Counted from the stretch's first letter, positions 34,840 through 45,769 are shown. The stretch: DNA of 64,000 bases from Bubalus kerabau (GCF_029407905.1 NC_073643.1:37234501-37298500); one strand, 5' to 3'. The notes: generated by a model not told the origin, from the sequence alone. Program-made: numbers and translations.

Positions 34840-35000
34840 GTGGATGTAAAATTTTTCTTTTGCAAAATAGGACTATGTTGAATATGCTCTTCTGTAACCT
34901 AAATTTTAAAATTTAGAAGTGTATTATTTTTCATGTCAGTATTCTGTGGAATATTCATTTATGTATTTATTTATTCGCCAACTTTTAAAAATTACACAAA
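34840..35000 (-). mobile_element. L1M-like AT-rich remnant
   Basis: 'gactatgttgaatatgctct' and 'ttatttttcatgtcagtatt' resemble antisense L1M. Weak evidence. Confidence 0.3.
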
Positions 35001-35224
35001 AGAACATGCTTTCCACCATCATTCCATATCATTGGGAGAGACAGATAATAGTCAAGTAATTGTAGCAACGAATGTGAAGGAACTCTGAAGGAGAGTTACT
35101 TAGTGGGCGTTTAGCAGAGAGGACCCAATCCCCAAGGGGCTGTCACTGCACTTGCCATCTGAGGTCTGCATCTATTTTTGTAGCTGTGTAATCATTCCAT
35201 TTATGGATATGTCATAGATTATAT

Positions 35225-35500
35225 CGGAGAAGGCAATGGCAACCCACTCCAGTACTCTTGCCTGGAAAAATCCCATGGATGGAGGGGCCTGGTGGGCTGC
35301 AGTCCATGGGGTCGCTAGGAGTCTGATACAACTGAGCGACTTCACTTTCACTTTTCACTTTCATGCACTGGGGAAGGAAATGGCAACCCACTCCAGTGTT
35401 CTTGCTTGGAGAATCCCAGGGACGGGGGAGGCTGGTGGGCTGCCGTCTATGGGGTCGCACAGAGTCGGACACGACTGAAGTGACTTAGCAGCAGCAGCAG
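35225..35500 (+). mobile_element. BOV-A2 dimeric SINE
   Basis: Two sense Bov-A units ('ggagaaggcaatggcaaccc' twice) joined by 'ttcactttcatgcactgggg', ending in (GCA)4-5. The flanks 35213-35224 and 35501-35512 agree at 10 of 12 positions, a likely target-site duplication. Low divergence suggests a young insertion. Confidence 0.92.
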
Positions 35501-35523
35501 CATAAAGTATATAACATTGTTGG

Positions 35524-36069
35524 GCTTTTTTTTTTTTTTTTTCCCAGCTTTATTGATGTATGTGGTGGCATTTAGATTATTGCTGATTTTTCATCCATTG
35601 TGTTCATTTTTTTATGGATGGATTAGAGCTTTGAGCTCTTGGTCTGGCAGTGGAATGAATTTGCATGTATTTACCAACATCCTTATTTGGCTTCTGATAC
35701 TCAGTGGTCCAAGTTTCCAAAGCTCAGATTGGACTGTAGACAAAGGTAATAGACCTGCCAAGGAACTGCACAACGAAGTGGCCTCATTTGATAACTGGAC
35801 TATGCCCCTTTTCCTTTGTGCCTCTATGAATCTACTTGTGTAACATTTACCAGGGCCCTACTCCTGCCAAATAGTATGTTAAGGGTTGAGAACATGAAGT
35901 TGGGAAGCTCTTAGCCTCTTCCTTCAAGTACACCCAGTATATGTGGTGATTTAGAGGCTGTTCACTCTATAGTATTATAAGGCAGCTTCATGTAGTAAAG
36001 GATTGAACCTAGTCTGTTCCATCTGTTCTGGAAGCCCGAGGACATGGTCACCAGCTCCACATGGGTGGC
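35524..36069. other. Poly-T tract then no gene recognised
   Basis: T17-18 tract followed by 'cagctttattgatgtatg', which may be the start of an antisense L1M tail. The rest is unassigned. Confidence 0.4.
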
Positions 36070-36350
36070 TCAGTGGAGGTTGTATATGAACTAATCCTTG
36101 AAGGCTGATTGGAATTTTGTCAGGTATTGAGGGATTTGGGCCTTCTGATAGAAGGAACCCTAAGAGGAACAATATCAAGGATTACAGAGGCCTGGCAATA
36201 TCTGGTACTTAATGGAAAGTAGTAGGTGCATCACTAGCTTTTTTGTGGGAAATGGGCTTGTAGAGTATTTGGGGCTGGATTGGCAGAGACCTTGAATGCT
36301 GTGCTAGGAAGGTTACATCTCATTCTGTAGGTAGTGAGGAGAGAATCGTT
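36070..36350 (+). mobile_element. Ancient interspersed repeat, family not named
   Basis: 'gcagagaccttgaatgctgt', 'ttacatctcattctgtaggt' and 'gagagaatcgtttcatcatg' echo a widespread mammalian repeat ('gggccttgaaggccatgctaagga...gtgacatgatc'). Identification rests on that echo only. Confidence 0.35.
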
Positions 36351-36842
36351 TCATCATGATTATGTTGGGGAATATTAGCTGATTTAGCAGATTAACTCCA
36401 GAGCCTCTGTGACTTCACACCATAGAAATTAATTTCTCCTTCACATAATGTCCAAAAGCAGTGTTTGTAATTGACATGCACCTCTCTTTCAAGTGGTGAT
36501 TCAGGACCCCAGTCTTTTCCATTTCGGGGACTCTGCATCTTCAGTCTGTGGCTTCCATGTCATATCTGCAGCAAGCTGGTGGAAGAAGAAAAAGCACAGA
36601 GCAGCCTGAAGTTTTTGTATGCCATGTTTATAAATGGTCTCATGTCATATTTGTGCACATTTCATTGGTTATAACTAAGTTCCAAGGCACCCTCAAGCTG
36701 GACATGGGCTTGGGAGTGGAGCCTAGGTGCAAACGTTGCTGCATTGCTGTTTTAGTTGTGGTGGATTGAGTGTGATCTTGAGGAGAAGGAGCCCAAAGAC
36801 AGGCAGGGCAAAGGGCTCAGCATGAAGGCATGAATAATTAAG
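36351..36842. other. No gene recognised
   Basis: Unassigned sequence. Confidence 0.4.
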
Positions 36843-37180
36843 GCTAACATTTTTTTGTTAGTAAATGTTAACAGATGTCACTGTAAGACTGGAGCTAAGT
36901 TACTTCATAAGCACCAACCCTGTGAGGTAGTTTGGAGAAGGAAATGGCAACCCACTCCAGTATTCTTCCCTGGAGAATCCCATGGGCACAAGAGCCTAGT
37001 GGGCTACAGTCCATGGGGTCACAGAAAGTCAGACACGACTGAGCGACTAACATGAGGTGGTTACTGTTGTTGCCCCCATTTTACAGAAGAAAAATCTCAG
37101 CCTGGGGTGACTGGTTGAGAACTAGAAGAACCAGGGTTCAGAACGAGGCAGATCTTAGTTTAGCATCTGAGTTTTTAGTC
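36843..37180 (-). mobile_element. MIR SINE split by a Bov-tA insertion
   Basis: Antisense MIR: the left arm ends 'accaaccctgtgaggtagtt' and the right arm resumes 'gttgcccccattttacagaa'. The arms join correctly once the SINE at 36934-37052 is removed. Confidence 0.75.
36934..37052 (+). mobile_element. Bov-A monomer SINE nested in MIR
   Basis: Sense Bov-A unit from 'ggagaaggaaatggcaaccc' to 'gactgagcgactaac', without a tRNA head. The flanks 'tgaggtagtt' (36923-36932) and 'tgaggtggtt' (37053-37062) form a 10-bp target-site duplication with one change. Confidence 0.92.
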
Positions 37181-37574
37181 TAGACTGACTCTTGCTGGGC
37201 TGTGCTGCCTTCCTAGAATGCAGGAGGAAGGGGAAGGTGAGCATTTGGACCAGGTCTGCACAGAGGTGGCCAGTGCCTCATGAGATGTGAGGATAAGAAA
37301 GAAGTCCAAGCTGAACAAGATGTCAGGCTTGGGGGCCCAGGGCTGTCCAATAGAAACAGGGCATGCTCTGTGTGACTCTGTGTGAGAGACCTTACCGGTT
37401 GTTCCAGATCTCCCATCTCACAATGCCTGACCCTGTTGTTAGCACATGGACTGTACACGCCTGTTCACATCTTGACAAGTTGCCTTGTAAGTCGTTTTAT
37501 TGGTTTTTATTGGTTGCTCTGTGGTAAGGGAAAGTTTGATGCACTTTTAGATGGGACAGTGGAGGCACAGTCCC
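37181..37574. other. No gene recognised
   Basis: Unassigned sequence. Confidence 0.4.
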
Positions 37575-37790
37575 TGTGACTCAGTCCTTGAGTCATTCCG
37601 ATCTTCATTGTCTCAGGTTGCCTCTCCCCTCTGCCACCTTCCAGTCGTCTTCAAGACCAAGGTCAGATGGCCTCTCCCTGGGAAGCTTTCTCTAACTTCC
37701 GTAGTCAGAGGCAGTTTTCTCTCTCTTCTGTTCATGCTTTGACGTTAACTCTCTTTATTTTTTGTAATAATCTATTCTGGACTCTTTCCT
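37575..37790 (+). mobile_element. L2 LINE fragment
   Basis: Sense L2 wording: 'gcctctccctgggaagcttt', 'ctctaacttccgtagtcaga' and the following T-rich segment match the L2 'gaggccttccctgacc' region. Confidence 0.55.
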
Positions 37791-38363
37791 TTGTGAGGAT
37801 ATTAATTAACATCCCCAGTTTCTGGGGTTTATATACAAATGGTGTTGCAGGGGGCATACTTTTTGTGGACATGAGGTTTGTTCTTTTCCTCTTCTGAATA
37901 TATAAAATGGAGGTTGCAACAGAAAATGTTTAGGGGCCAGGGAGGTGACATAAGAATGACCCTCACCTGTCTGGGACAGTCAGTTGGTGGGGTGGTAGCT
38001 CAATGAGAGAGTGCACACGTGGTCTGTAAAACTGCTAGCTAAACTTAAGAACAAAGCAAAATATTGTTTTGGCAAACAAAATAGTTACATGAGATATGTT
38101 CAGCCCTTTGGTTTCTTATTTGTGATCTCTGATAAAGAATATAGCTCTTTGGAGAAATCATAGAAAACAGGGATTATTAACATCAAGAGCATATAGCCAA
38201 GCCCACCTATCCCCTGCCCACCCCCCAAGCTGAAAACTAGTGTGAGGAGACCTTGTTTTCTGTCACTCTTAAATTTGGCCTCGTGGTCACAGGGTATGCC
38301 ATCAGCTGACCCGCTGACGTCCTTTGAAATACTGCTGAAATCAAGACTTTCACTGAGACACGA
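37791..38363. other. No gene recognised
   Basis: Unassigned sequence. Confidence 0.4.
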
Positions 38364-38493
38364 GCTGCTGCTGTTGCTAAGTCGCTTCAGTCGTATCCGA
38401 CTCCGTGCGACCCCATTGACAGCAGCCCACCAGCCTTCCCCGTCCCTGGGATTCTCCAAGCAAGAACACTGGAGTGGGTTGCCATTTCCCTCT
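38364..38493 (-). mobile_element. Bov-A2 half-unit SINE
   Basis: Single minus-strand Bov-A unit beginning with CTG triplets in reverse-tail position and ending in 'gttgccatttccctct'. The second unit of the dimer is absent. Confidence 0.88.
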
Positions 38494-38839
38494 TATTTGA
38501 ATTCTGCATGTTACTTTGGAAGTAATGAGAAAACAAGGGAAGGTAATGAGTGTTGTTTGTTATTTTGAAATGGCTCAAAAGCGTAATTTGTCATGTCAAA
38601 CCCAGTTGAAATCTATGAAGGGCAGTCTCTTCTCAAAGGAGATGGTGGAAATGGAAGAAGAGGGAAAATTACTCACGATGAGTTTACTGTACACACATCC
38701 TGCTTTTCTCTCCTGAGGACGCCTTTCAGAGGCACCAGCTGCCTTGGTGGAGGGCAGCTCAAATCACAATCCCAGAGGGATGTTCTCTGTAGCATCTGAC
38801 TGAGGATGCCATCACCATGGCAGATCCCCACAGGTCCTG
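38494..38839. other. No gene recognised
   Basis: Unassigned sequence. Confidence 0.4.
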
Positions 38840-39182
38840 TTAGAGATGTACCCAGAGATCCCTGTGACCTCCCACGAGCACTTCTCTCTTTTTGGAGCAG
38901 GAGGGAAGGGAGCAGGGCACAACCTTTGAAAGAATGACATAGCCCAAGGAGGCAACATAAGCTGATTAGAATCAGATGGGTCTAAGATGGCAGTCAAGTC
39001 AACTTTGACTAGAACTTGATCCTCAGTATACACTCATCGTAACACATTAGAAAGCTAAATGACACACTCAGAGGTGCCATGACAGTTCAGTGACTGACCA
39101 TCAAGGACCAAAAGTGGGAGGTGGCCCAATTCCTGGAAATCTCTACCCCTTCCCCAAAATAGTTGGAATAATCCTCCCACTA

Positions 39183-39232
39183 ATGGAGAAGGATAAGAGG
39201 CTTATGGAAGCTTTACTGAGGGGGAAACTTGG
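39183..39232 (-). mobile_element. Inverted BovB 5' UTR scrap of copy C
   Basis: 'tggagaaggataagaggctt' and 'atggaagcttt...gagggggaaact' match 13949-14010, which is BovB 5' UTR in antisense. Here it is antisense next to the sense-oriented body of copy C, so this BovB also starts with an inverted 5' piece. Roughly 2 kb of BovB is missing between the two parts. Confidence 0.7.
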
Positions 39233-40145
39233 TCTTTCCCAAATTGGGAAAGGAGTACGTCAAGGCTGTATATTGTCACCTGGTTTTTTTAACTTATATG
39301 CAGAGTACATCATTAGAAATGCTTGACTGGATGAAGCACAAGCTGGAATCAAGATTGCTGGGAGAAATATCAATAACTTCATATATGCAGATGATACCAC
39401 CCTTATGGCAGAATGCAAAGTAGAACTAAAGAGCCTCTTGATTAAAGTGAAAGAGCAGAGTGAAAAAGTTGGCTTAAAACTCAACATTCAAATAACGAAG
39501 ATCCTAGCATTTGGTCCCATCACTTCATGGCAAATAGATGGGGAAACAATGGAAACAGAGACTTTATTTTCTTGGGTTCCAAAATCACTGCAGATGTTGA
39601 CTGAAGCCATGAAATTAAAAGACAATTTACCCTTGGAAGAAAAGCTATGACCAACCTAGACAGCATATTAAAAAGCAGAGACATTACTTTGCCGACAAAG
39701 GTCCGTCTAGTCAAAGCTATGGTTTTTCCAGTAGTCATGTATGGATGTGAGAGTTGGACAATAAATAAGACTGAGCTCTGAAGAATGGATGCTTTTGAAC
39801 TATGGTGTTGGAGAAGACTCTTGAGAGTCCTTTGGACAGCAAGGAGATCCAACCAGTCCATCCTATAGGAAATCAGTCCTGAATATTCATTGGAAGGACT
39901 GATGCTGAAGCTGAAACTCCGGTACTTTGGCCACCTGATGCGAAGAACTGACTCATTGGAAAACACCTTTATGCTGGGAAGGATAGAAGGCGGGAGAAGG
40001 GGTGACAGAGGATGAAATGGTTGGATGGCATCACTGACTTGATGGACATGAGTTTGAGTAAGCTCCGGGAATGGACAGGGAAGCCTGGCATGCTGCAGTC
40101 AATGGGGTTGCAAAAGTTGGACATGACTGAGCGACTGGACTGGAC
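39233..40145 (+). mobile_element. BovB LINE copy C, 3' third
   Basis: Begins inside the reverse transcriptase ('caaattgggaaaggagtacg') and runs to the BovB 3' end with a (GGACT)n-like tail at about 40130-40147. The frames are broken. It sits in an LTR-like element. Confidence 0.93.
39240..39650 (+). pseudogene. BovB copy C reverse transcriptase remnant
   Basis: Covers the half of the palm after motif A. The YADD box is preserved as codons at 39384-39395 followed by a 'TTLMAE'-like stretch, unlike copies A and B. Motif A and everything upstream are absent, and indels shift the frame, so no enzyme is possible. Confidence 0.85.
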
Positions 40146-40498
40146 TGAGGTCCTGAAACCAGGTGTTGTGATCTCAGTTGAAAGACTGTGGGTTTTGGCT
40201 AGGTTTGTGTCCCAACCAGGTGTGTTCAAGTCCCAGAGTGGGTTTTGGCTGGGTCCGAGTCCCACTCTGAGGTGAACTGTTTGATTTTGAGTAGTGTGGA
40301 GGGAGGGAGGGGAAGCACATGACCTGCAGAGACCAGCACTCTCACTGCCCATCTATGAAGCTCTGGTTCATCCTTGATCCAGTGTTTGTGTCCATTTTTG
40401 ACGATGGCTCTGTTAGTATGCTTGTTTACAATTCTGGTATAAGGAAAAAAGAAAATCATATTTAAAGCACATGCCACAGTAGTGGTGCTGAAATCTCA

Positions 40499-40830
40499 GC
40501 TTCTCTGTACATCAGTGCTAAACCAAATCTTGGAGACAGGATTTTGGGTGAAGCATAAGAGTAGCTTTATTGTTTTGCCAGATAAAGGGGGCCACAGCTG
40601 GCTAATACCCTCAAAAGCACGTGTCCCAACTTGGGGGAGATAGTGAGCAGTTTAACAGCAGTTCTTCAAAGAGGGCGTGATCAGCTTGTGGACATTCTTT
40701 TCATGGATTGGTGGTGAGGTAGGTAGCAGTCAACATCATTAACCTTCAGGTCCAACTGGTCTGGGGTCTGCATTCTTGTGGGCAGCATACCATCATTAAT
40801 TGTTCCCTTCTCCCCCTTTCCTGCCCATGG
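40499..40830 (-). mobile_element. Retroviral-type LTR fragment, copy 2
   Basis: Same family as 32598-32850. On the minus strand it reads 'ggcaaaacaataaagctact' followed by 'tatgcttcacccaaaatcct': a polyadenylation signal and an R/U5-like stretch. It extends right through 'ttgtgggcagcatacc'. It is oriented opposite to the LTR-like element just to its left. No coding part is visible. Confidence 0.55.
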
Positions 40831-41839
40831 TAAGAATTTCTTGCTCTTTAAGTTTGAAGATTCTGCTTGTATTTATAGTTGATACATAGAAACTTGGTGT
40901 TAGCTCATTCAGGAGTGAAGATGAGTTAACTTTGAATTACTAATGAAATCAGTGATAAAATGCGATTTGTTTTATTGCTATTGCAATTACATGTAGTTGG
41001 AGAGTATGTATTTTTCTAAAATAATTCTTGAAAATTGCAGTGTTGTTTTATACCTCATGTAATCACACAGGTGGAGTTTCTTGCAGAGATGAGAAACGCA
41101 GGTCCTCGGTGGGTTTTATTGTTTGTTTGTTTGTTTTTTTGAGTGAGTCATTAAACATTTATTTTCAACTTTCTCAGTGTTTTTACAAAGCAAACTTTTA
41201 GGGTCATAATGCTACCCATGACCCCTTACTTCTTCCCAAAAGAGGGAGAAAGTCAGAATTGTAGCCCATGAAGAGGTAAGGAGTAGAATGGAGTTAAAAG
41301 AATTTTAAGTTCCTCCTGGGAAAAAGCAATGATTTAGTGATCTCTTATTAGAATTTTGAAAATCCTGTTTCTCATCTTTTCAAATTTATTAATAGCATTT
41401 CCCATCCAAACAGAGTCACAAATCCACAAGGTTAAAAATTTGTAGAGTTCACGGACCCACTGATGTATTGTCTCCACAACAACTGGCTTGTGTTGTGAAT
41501 ATTAGGCATGGAACTTTCTTTTTGCTAATCACGCTGTTTTAGAAACATCCCTTCATGTTATGTCAACATGGAGCAGAGACTTCTGAAGTCATCTGGAAGC
41601 TTCATTTTGTCGTGAATTTTTGTTCAATGCAATGATTACGTTTAAGATTATACCATTATTAAGGTATTATACTTAATATTATAATTTTGCAATTAATACT
41701 GTTGAAAACACTAGGTTTTTATGAATCTTTACTTAATAGTGTAAATGTTATATCGCTTGGTCAATACATTCCTTCCCTCTTCCTGGTCGTGTATCCTTTT
41801 AAATGCCTAAGGGATGTTTTCAGGTTTCCCTCCAGAAAA
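40831..41839. other. No gene recognised
   Basis: AT-rich unassigned sequence with a (GTTT)n run at about 41118-41139. Confidence 0.4.
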
Positions 41840-42620
41840 GAATGAAATACAGGTAAAGCAGGACCCACCTGTGACTGTCCCATATATAGTCTGACAGACT
41901 ATAGCACCATCTAACCAGCTTCCTAGGGCATAGCACTTTTCAGGATTTCAAGAAAGGCAACATCTCAGGTGTGCACATTTTTAGCTTTTTAGGGAAGGGA
42001 AAGTAATATTATCTTTACCCTGTTGGTTTTAGCTGAGACACAACTCCCGCCACCCTCTTAGTAATAAATGAAAGATTCACAGGAGGAAAACAGAGGTTTA
42101 ATAACATCTTTACCTCTTGTATACAGGAAATACACCTAGGAAAACTGAATAAAATTCCCTGAAATAACCCAAACCATATCTTAAATGCCATCTCCAGTAA
42201 AAGACAAAAGAAGATGTTAGGGATGAAATAGGGGGTAGTCAGTTATGGGAGATTCCTAGAAAACCACAGTCAACCAGAGTATGGTTAATATGCAGCTTTA
42301 AATCCTTTATTCTCTGTTGATAAGAATTTCTTATTCATGTTCCTCTTCTTGGGACAGACAGGAAGATACCCTTACAAATGGAAATTTCCCTTGTCAAGTA
42401 AATGTCTCTTATAAAAGGTAACTCTTACTCACTTTTCAGAGCTTCACCCTGTCGGCTGTTTCTTAAAAATGATCAGCCCTAAAACAGTATTTTTGTCTGA
42501 GAGACATATTTTGGGTTGGCAAATTCTGCTTCCCTTCAGGTTCTTCCTTTAGGGGAATACTGGGCAGAAGAGCCAAAAAAATCACAGCCTTGCTGATCAG
42601 CTCCTTGTAGCATATCCCTG
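41840..42620 (-). mobile_element. Possible LTR remnant
   Basis: 'gcaggacccacctgtgactg', 'cacaggaggaaaacagaggt', 'ggcaaattctgcttcccttc' resemble a mammalian ERV LTR read in reverse. I cannot name the family, and the ends are guesses. Confidence 0.3.
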
Positions 42621-43426
42621 AGGGGAAGAAGATCAGAGACCCTGAACTCCGAACTGTGTGATCTGGCCGGAAACTCGACCTCCGTCAGTTGGGTTCCAAG
42701 ATCTCTGCTCTGGCCCGAGTAATGTGAGGCTTAACCTGTGTAAATCTACAGAATAGCCATGAAATCACTCTGATTTTCAATGATTCTTGGGTGATAATTA
42801 CACAGTTTTCATCAATTTTAATGTTGTTAAAATGTGAAAAGTAGGACATAGCTGAAATCATAGATGACTTGGCTTCATTTTTGTGTTTTGCTGGTTTGTA
42901 AAATCTACACCAGTCTCAGACTTTGGGCAGGCCTCGTATGTTTCCTCCCTCCAGAAAACCACTTGCCAGTCCTCATAAAGACCAGTTCTGTTTCCTGTTC
43001 TGAATACCTCTGACCATGACTCGAGCAGCTGCCCCTAGGAAAAAGGCCAGCTCCTATGGAGAAATAAGGTCTGCCTTTCTGGCAGGTGTGCTTGTGTGTG
43101 TGTGCGGTGGCCATGAATCCCGCTAAGCACCATTACCTCTGTTTGAGCTGGCTGATTCCTGTCAAGTGAATAGGGCAGTTAGGTTATATTGGCTTTCATA
43201 TGGTTCCTGCATTTTGAGGAGACTGGTTGACAGTTTTTCATATGTCACTCAATTAAGAAAAAAGGAAGTCTGGTGCAGTTTGAGGTCCACTTCCATTTGG
43301 CATCCTATAAACTTGAGCATGTATCAAGCCTCCCAGAAAAGAGAAGATCCTGTTCCTTTGTGTGCTGACTGCAGTCACAATCAAGTTCCCCTGCCAAGTT
43401 GATGATTAACCTCTCTCTATTGAAAA
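42621..43426. other. No gene recognised
   Basis: Unassigned sequence. Confidence 0.4.
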
Positions 43427-43734
43427 CTGCAAGGCGTTCAAACCAGTCAATCCTAAAGGAAATCAAACCTGAATATTCATTGGAAGGATGGATGCTGAAG
43501 CTGAAGCTCCAATATTTTGGCCACCTAATGCAAAGAGCCAACTCATTAGAAAAGACCCTGATGCTGGGAAAGATTGAAGGCAGGAGGAGAAGGGGACGAC
43601 AGAAGACAAGATGGTTGGATGGCACCACCGACTTGATGGACATGAGTTTGAGCAAGCTCCGGGAGTTGGTGAAGGACAGGGAAACCCGGTGTGCTGCAGT
43701 CCATAGGGTTGCAAAGAGTGGGACACAACTGAGC
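43427..43734 (+). mobile_element. BovB 3'-end fragment
   Basis: Sense BovB terminus with an open C-terminal frame ('SLEGWMLKLKLQYFGHLM') to 'cacaactgagc'. 'aaaact' flanks it at 43423-43428 and 43735-43740, a short and tentative target-site duplication. Confidence 0.93.
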
Positions 43735-43789
43735 AAAACTATTCGCTTTCTTGTCCTTTTCTAATCCCTTCAGGATTGAGAAGTATCAC

Positions 43790-44450
43790 AGAAAAGGGGA
43801 AGTGAAACCCAGCAGCACTCTGGAGCCTCCCCTCTCTCCTAGGCCTTCCTAGAGTTCCAAGAAGCAGATTGAAGCAGTTACTAATTAGGGAAGTGAGGCA
43901 GAAACTAACAAAAGCAGTGAAGCTAACAAAATCCTGGTAACTTAAACAATAATTCAGCAATAAAACAAAACCCCAATTCCTCCTTGAGGGATATACATAT
44001 GGGACAATCTGTTGCATATCTTTGAGTTGTTCTGCAGAAACTAAGGCCCCTGCCCAGGTGGAGGGTGCTGACCACATGCTGACAACCCAGACTGGTTGGA
44101 ATCAGAATATTGATGATTAAGATTCCTGAAACATCACCTTGTTACCTCACCATGAACCAATCAGAATAAAGTCCACAGACTTCAACCATCACCCCAAATA
44201 AGCTGATCACTTAAAAAAGGATTGTTGACATGAAGGTTTAGCTCATGATATCCTCCCTTATTCATCCGAAATATGTCAGGATAAATAGGAGCAAAGCTTG
44301 GTGTGTTCTCTTAGACTCACTGTTTTCTGTAGTGCTGCAGCATTTCTGTTACGTGATGTGAAGGTGATCTTGTCATTCTGCATGTTGGGATGTGTGGAAA
44401 GAAAATAGCATCAGGCAGCATGCAGTTTGGATTGAATTGGATCGGGCATC
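43790..44450 (+). mobile_element. Possible LTR remnant
   Basis: Contains 'accatgaaccaatcagaat' (CCAAT-like), 'aagctgatcacttaaaaaag', 'aggataaataggagcaaagc' and 'ctgcagcatttctgtta', arranged like the U3/R of an ERV LTR. The family is uncertain. Confidence 0.35.
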
Positions 44451-44750
44451 GGAGTTCATTCACTTAGTGCTCTTGTAGATACTTTATTGGATACGACCTT
44501 AAGTGTTTGTCACCACCTGCCATTTGATTTTAATTTCTGTCACTTGGGATATTTTTTTTTTTTTAAAGATTGGATGGAGGAGGTAGGCATGGAAAAGCTG
44601 AACATGTGAGCTGTTTAATTGATACTGAAAGCTTAGTATACAGAAAGGTGTTGGGATGGGTCCTACATTCTGTCCCTCTGGAGTCTTTAATTTTCCTTGC
44701 TTTTCTTCTTTCCCATTGAGAATTGCTAGTCTCCAAGCTCTCCCTGTGCC
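44451..44750. other. No gene recognised
   Basis: Unassigned, with a T13 run near 44550. Confidence 0.4.
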
Positions 44751-44957
44751 TGTGCTATCCACTGTGGTGCCCATTAGCCACATGGGTCTATTTAAAATGA
44801 AATATAAATTGATGAAAATTTAAAAGAATGAAAAGACCCTCAATCCCTCCAACACAATAGCCATGTTTCAAGTGGTCTGTTACCACGTGTGGCTGCCGGG
44901 TAGGACAGTGAGATGTAATTGTTTCCATCAGTGCACAAAATTCTGTTGGACAACACT
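44751..44957 (-). mobile_element. hAT-type MER DNA transposon relic
   Basis: Imperfect palindromic layout typical of a common mammalian MER element: 'gcccattagccacatggg' on the left and 'acgtgtggctgccgggtagg' plus 'ttctgttggacaac' on the right ('gctgtccaatagaac' in reverse). The family name is not certain. Confidence 0.5.
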
Positions 44958-44990
44958 ACAGTCAGTCAACTCTGAAAGAGCAGACAGCCT

Positions 44991-45010
44991 GTGTGTGTGT
45001 GTGTGTGTGT
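44991..45010. repeat. (GT)10 microsatellite
   Basis: Ten GT units, followed by alternating 'acatgtgcatatgtacata'. Confidence 0.92.
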
Positions 45011-45172
45011 ACATGTGCATATGTACATATTAATTCCATCATCCTTAGTGCAGAAATGGGGGTGCCTGACCATGAAAAGCTCCCAGTGACTCTCCTCTGC
45101 ACAAGTGAGTTAGAGAAGGAGAGGTGAATGAAGGGATTTCGTTCTCCATGTGCTTGGTTTAATGCTGTGCTT

Positions 45173-45182
45173 CCCCCCCCCC
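45173..45182. repeat. C10 homopolymer
   Basis: Ten C in a row. Confidence 0.9.
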
Positions 45183-45410
45183 TCACTTGAACTGATGTCC
45201 CCAGCGAGTGTAATGCTTTCCAGGAGTGGTTCTTATAAGTATGCATGTGCCATCTGCCCACTTCTGACTTCACTTATTTAATTACATTTCCTCCCAGTTC
45301 TTCAGAGCTGTTTGATGTTTTGCCTGAAGGTCTCAAACCAAACATTTCACAGGCCATTTTCTGTCTTTTGGACTTATACTGGGTCCTACTCCTAATGGCA
45401 TTTTTCTTTG

Positions 45411-45585
45411 AGTACATCCTGTACACTGGGCACTAAGTGTGTTAGGGCAATAATTTAATGCAATCCTTGCATTCTTTGTGGGAGGCAGATTCTCTTGGAG
45501 TCCCCATGGGAAAGCTGAGGACTGCCAGGATAAGAAGCTTGCCCAAGGTGACCCAGCTGTGTAGAACGCGTCAGATCTAGTGGTC
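45411..45585 (-). mobile_element. MIR SINE
   Basis: Antisense MIR: 'ctgtacactgggcactaagt', 'gaagcttgcccaaggtgacc' and 'cagctgtgtagaac'. Confidence 0.65.
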
Positions 45586-45697
45586 ACATCCATATCGAAG
45601 AATTGAAAGCCACCAGGTTGGACCCTCTTTCACTATACCCTTATTGCTTTCATTTCTGCAAATATTCTGATTCATCTTGGAAGTACCTGGGGCTCTG

Positions 45698-45769
45698 TAT
45701 CATTTAAGATTAATTGTATTATATCACTTAGGATTAATTGAATTAGTGTCATTTAGGATTAATTATATT
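45698..45769. repeat. Three-copy tandem repeat, period 24-25 bp
   Basis: Copies at 45698-45720, 45722-45744 and 45747-45769 share 'tcattta(g)gattaatt'. They differ at a few positions. Confidence 0.88.

Larger units (their letters stand above)
38840..40300 (+). mobile_element. LTR-like endogenous retroviral remnant, split by BovB copy C
   Basis: The left arm (38840-39182) has U3-like wording: 'agaatgacatagcccaagga', 'ttagaatcagatgggtctaa', 'ccttccccaaaatagttgga' and 'ataatcctcccact'. The right arm (from about 40146) continues with 'tcctgaaaccaggtg' and two related 27-bp blocks at 40188 and 40238. Both arms look like one LTR interrupted by BovB. It is non-coding, and the family is not certain. 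Confidence 0.45.

Noticed and set aside
38840..44450. A complete provirus between the LTR-like pieces
   Set aside because: The pieces differ in family and orientation, and no gag, pol or env-like frame lies between them.
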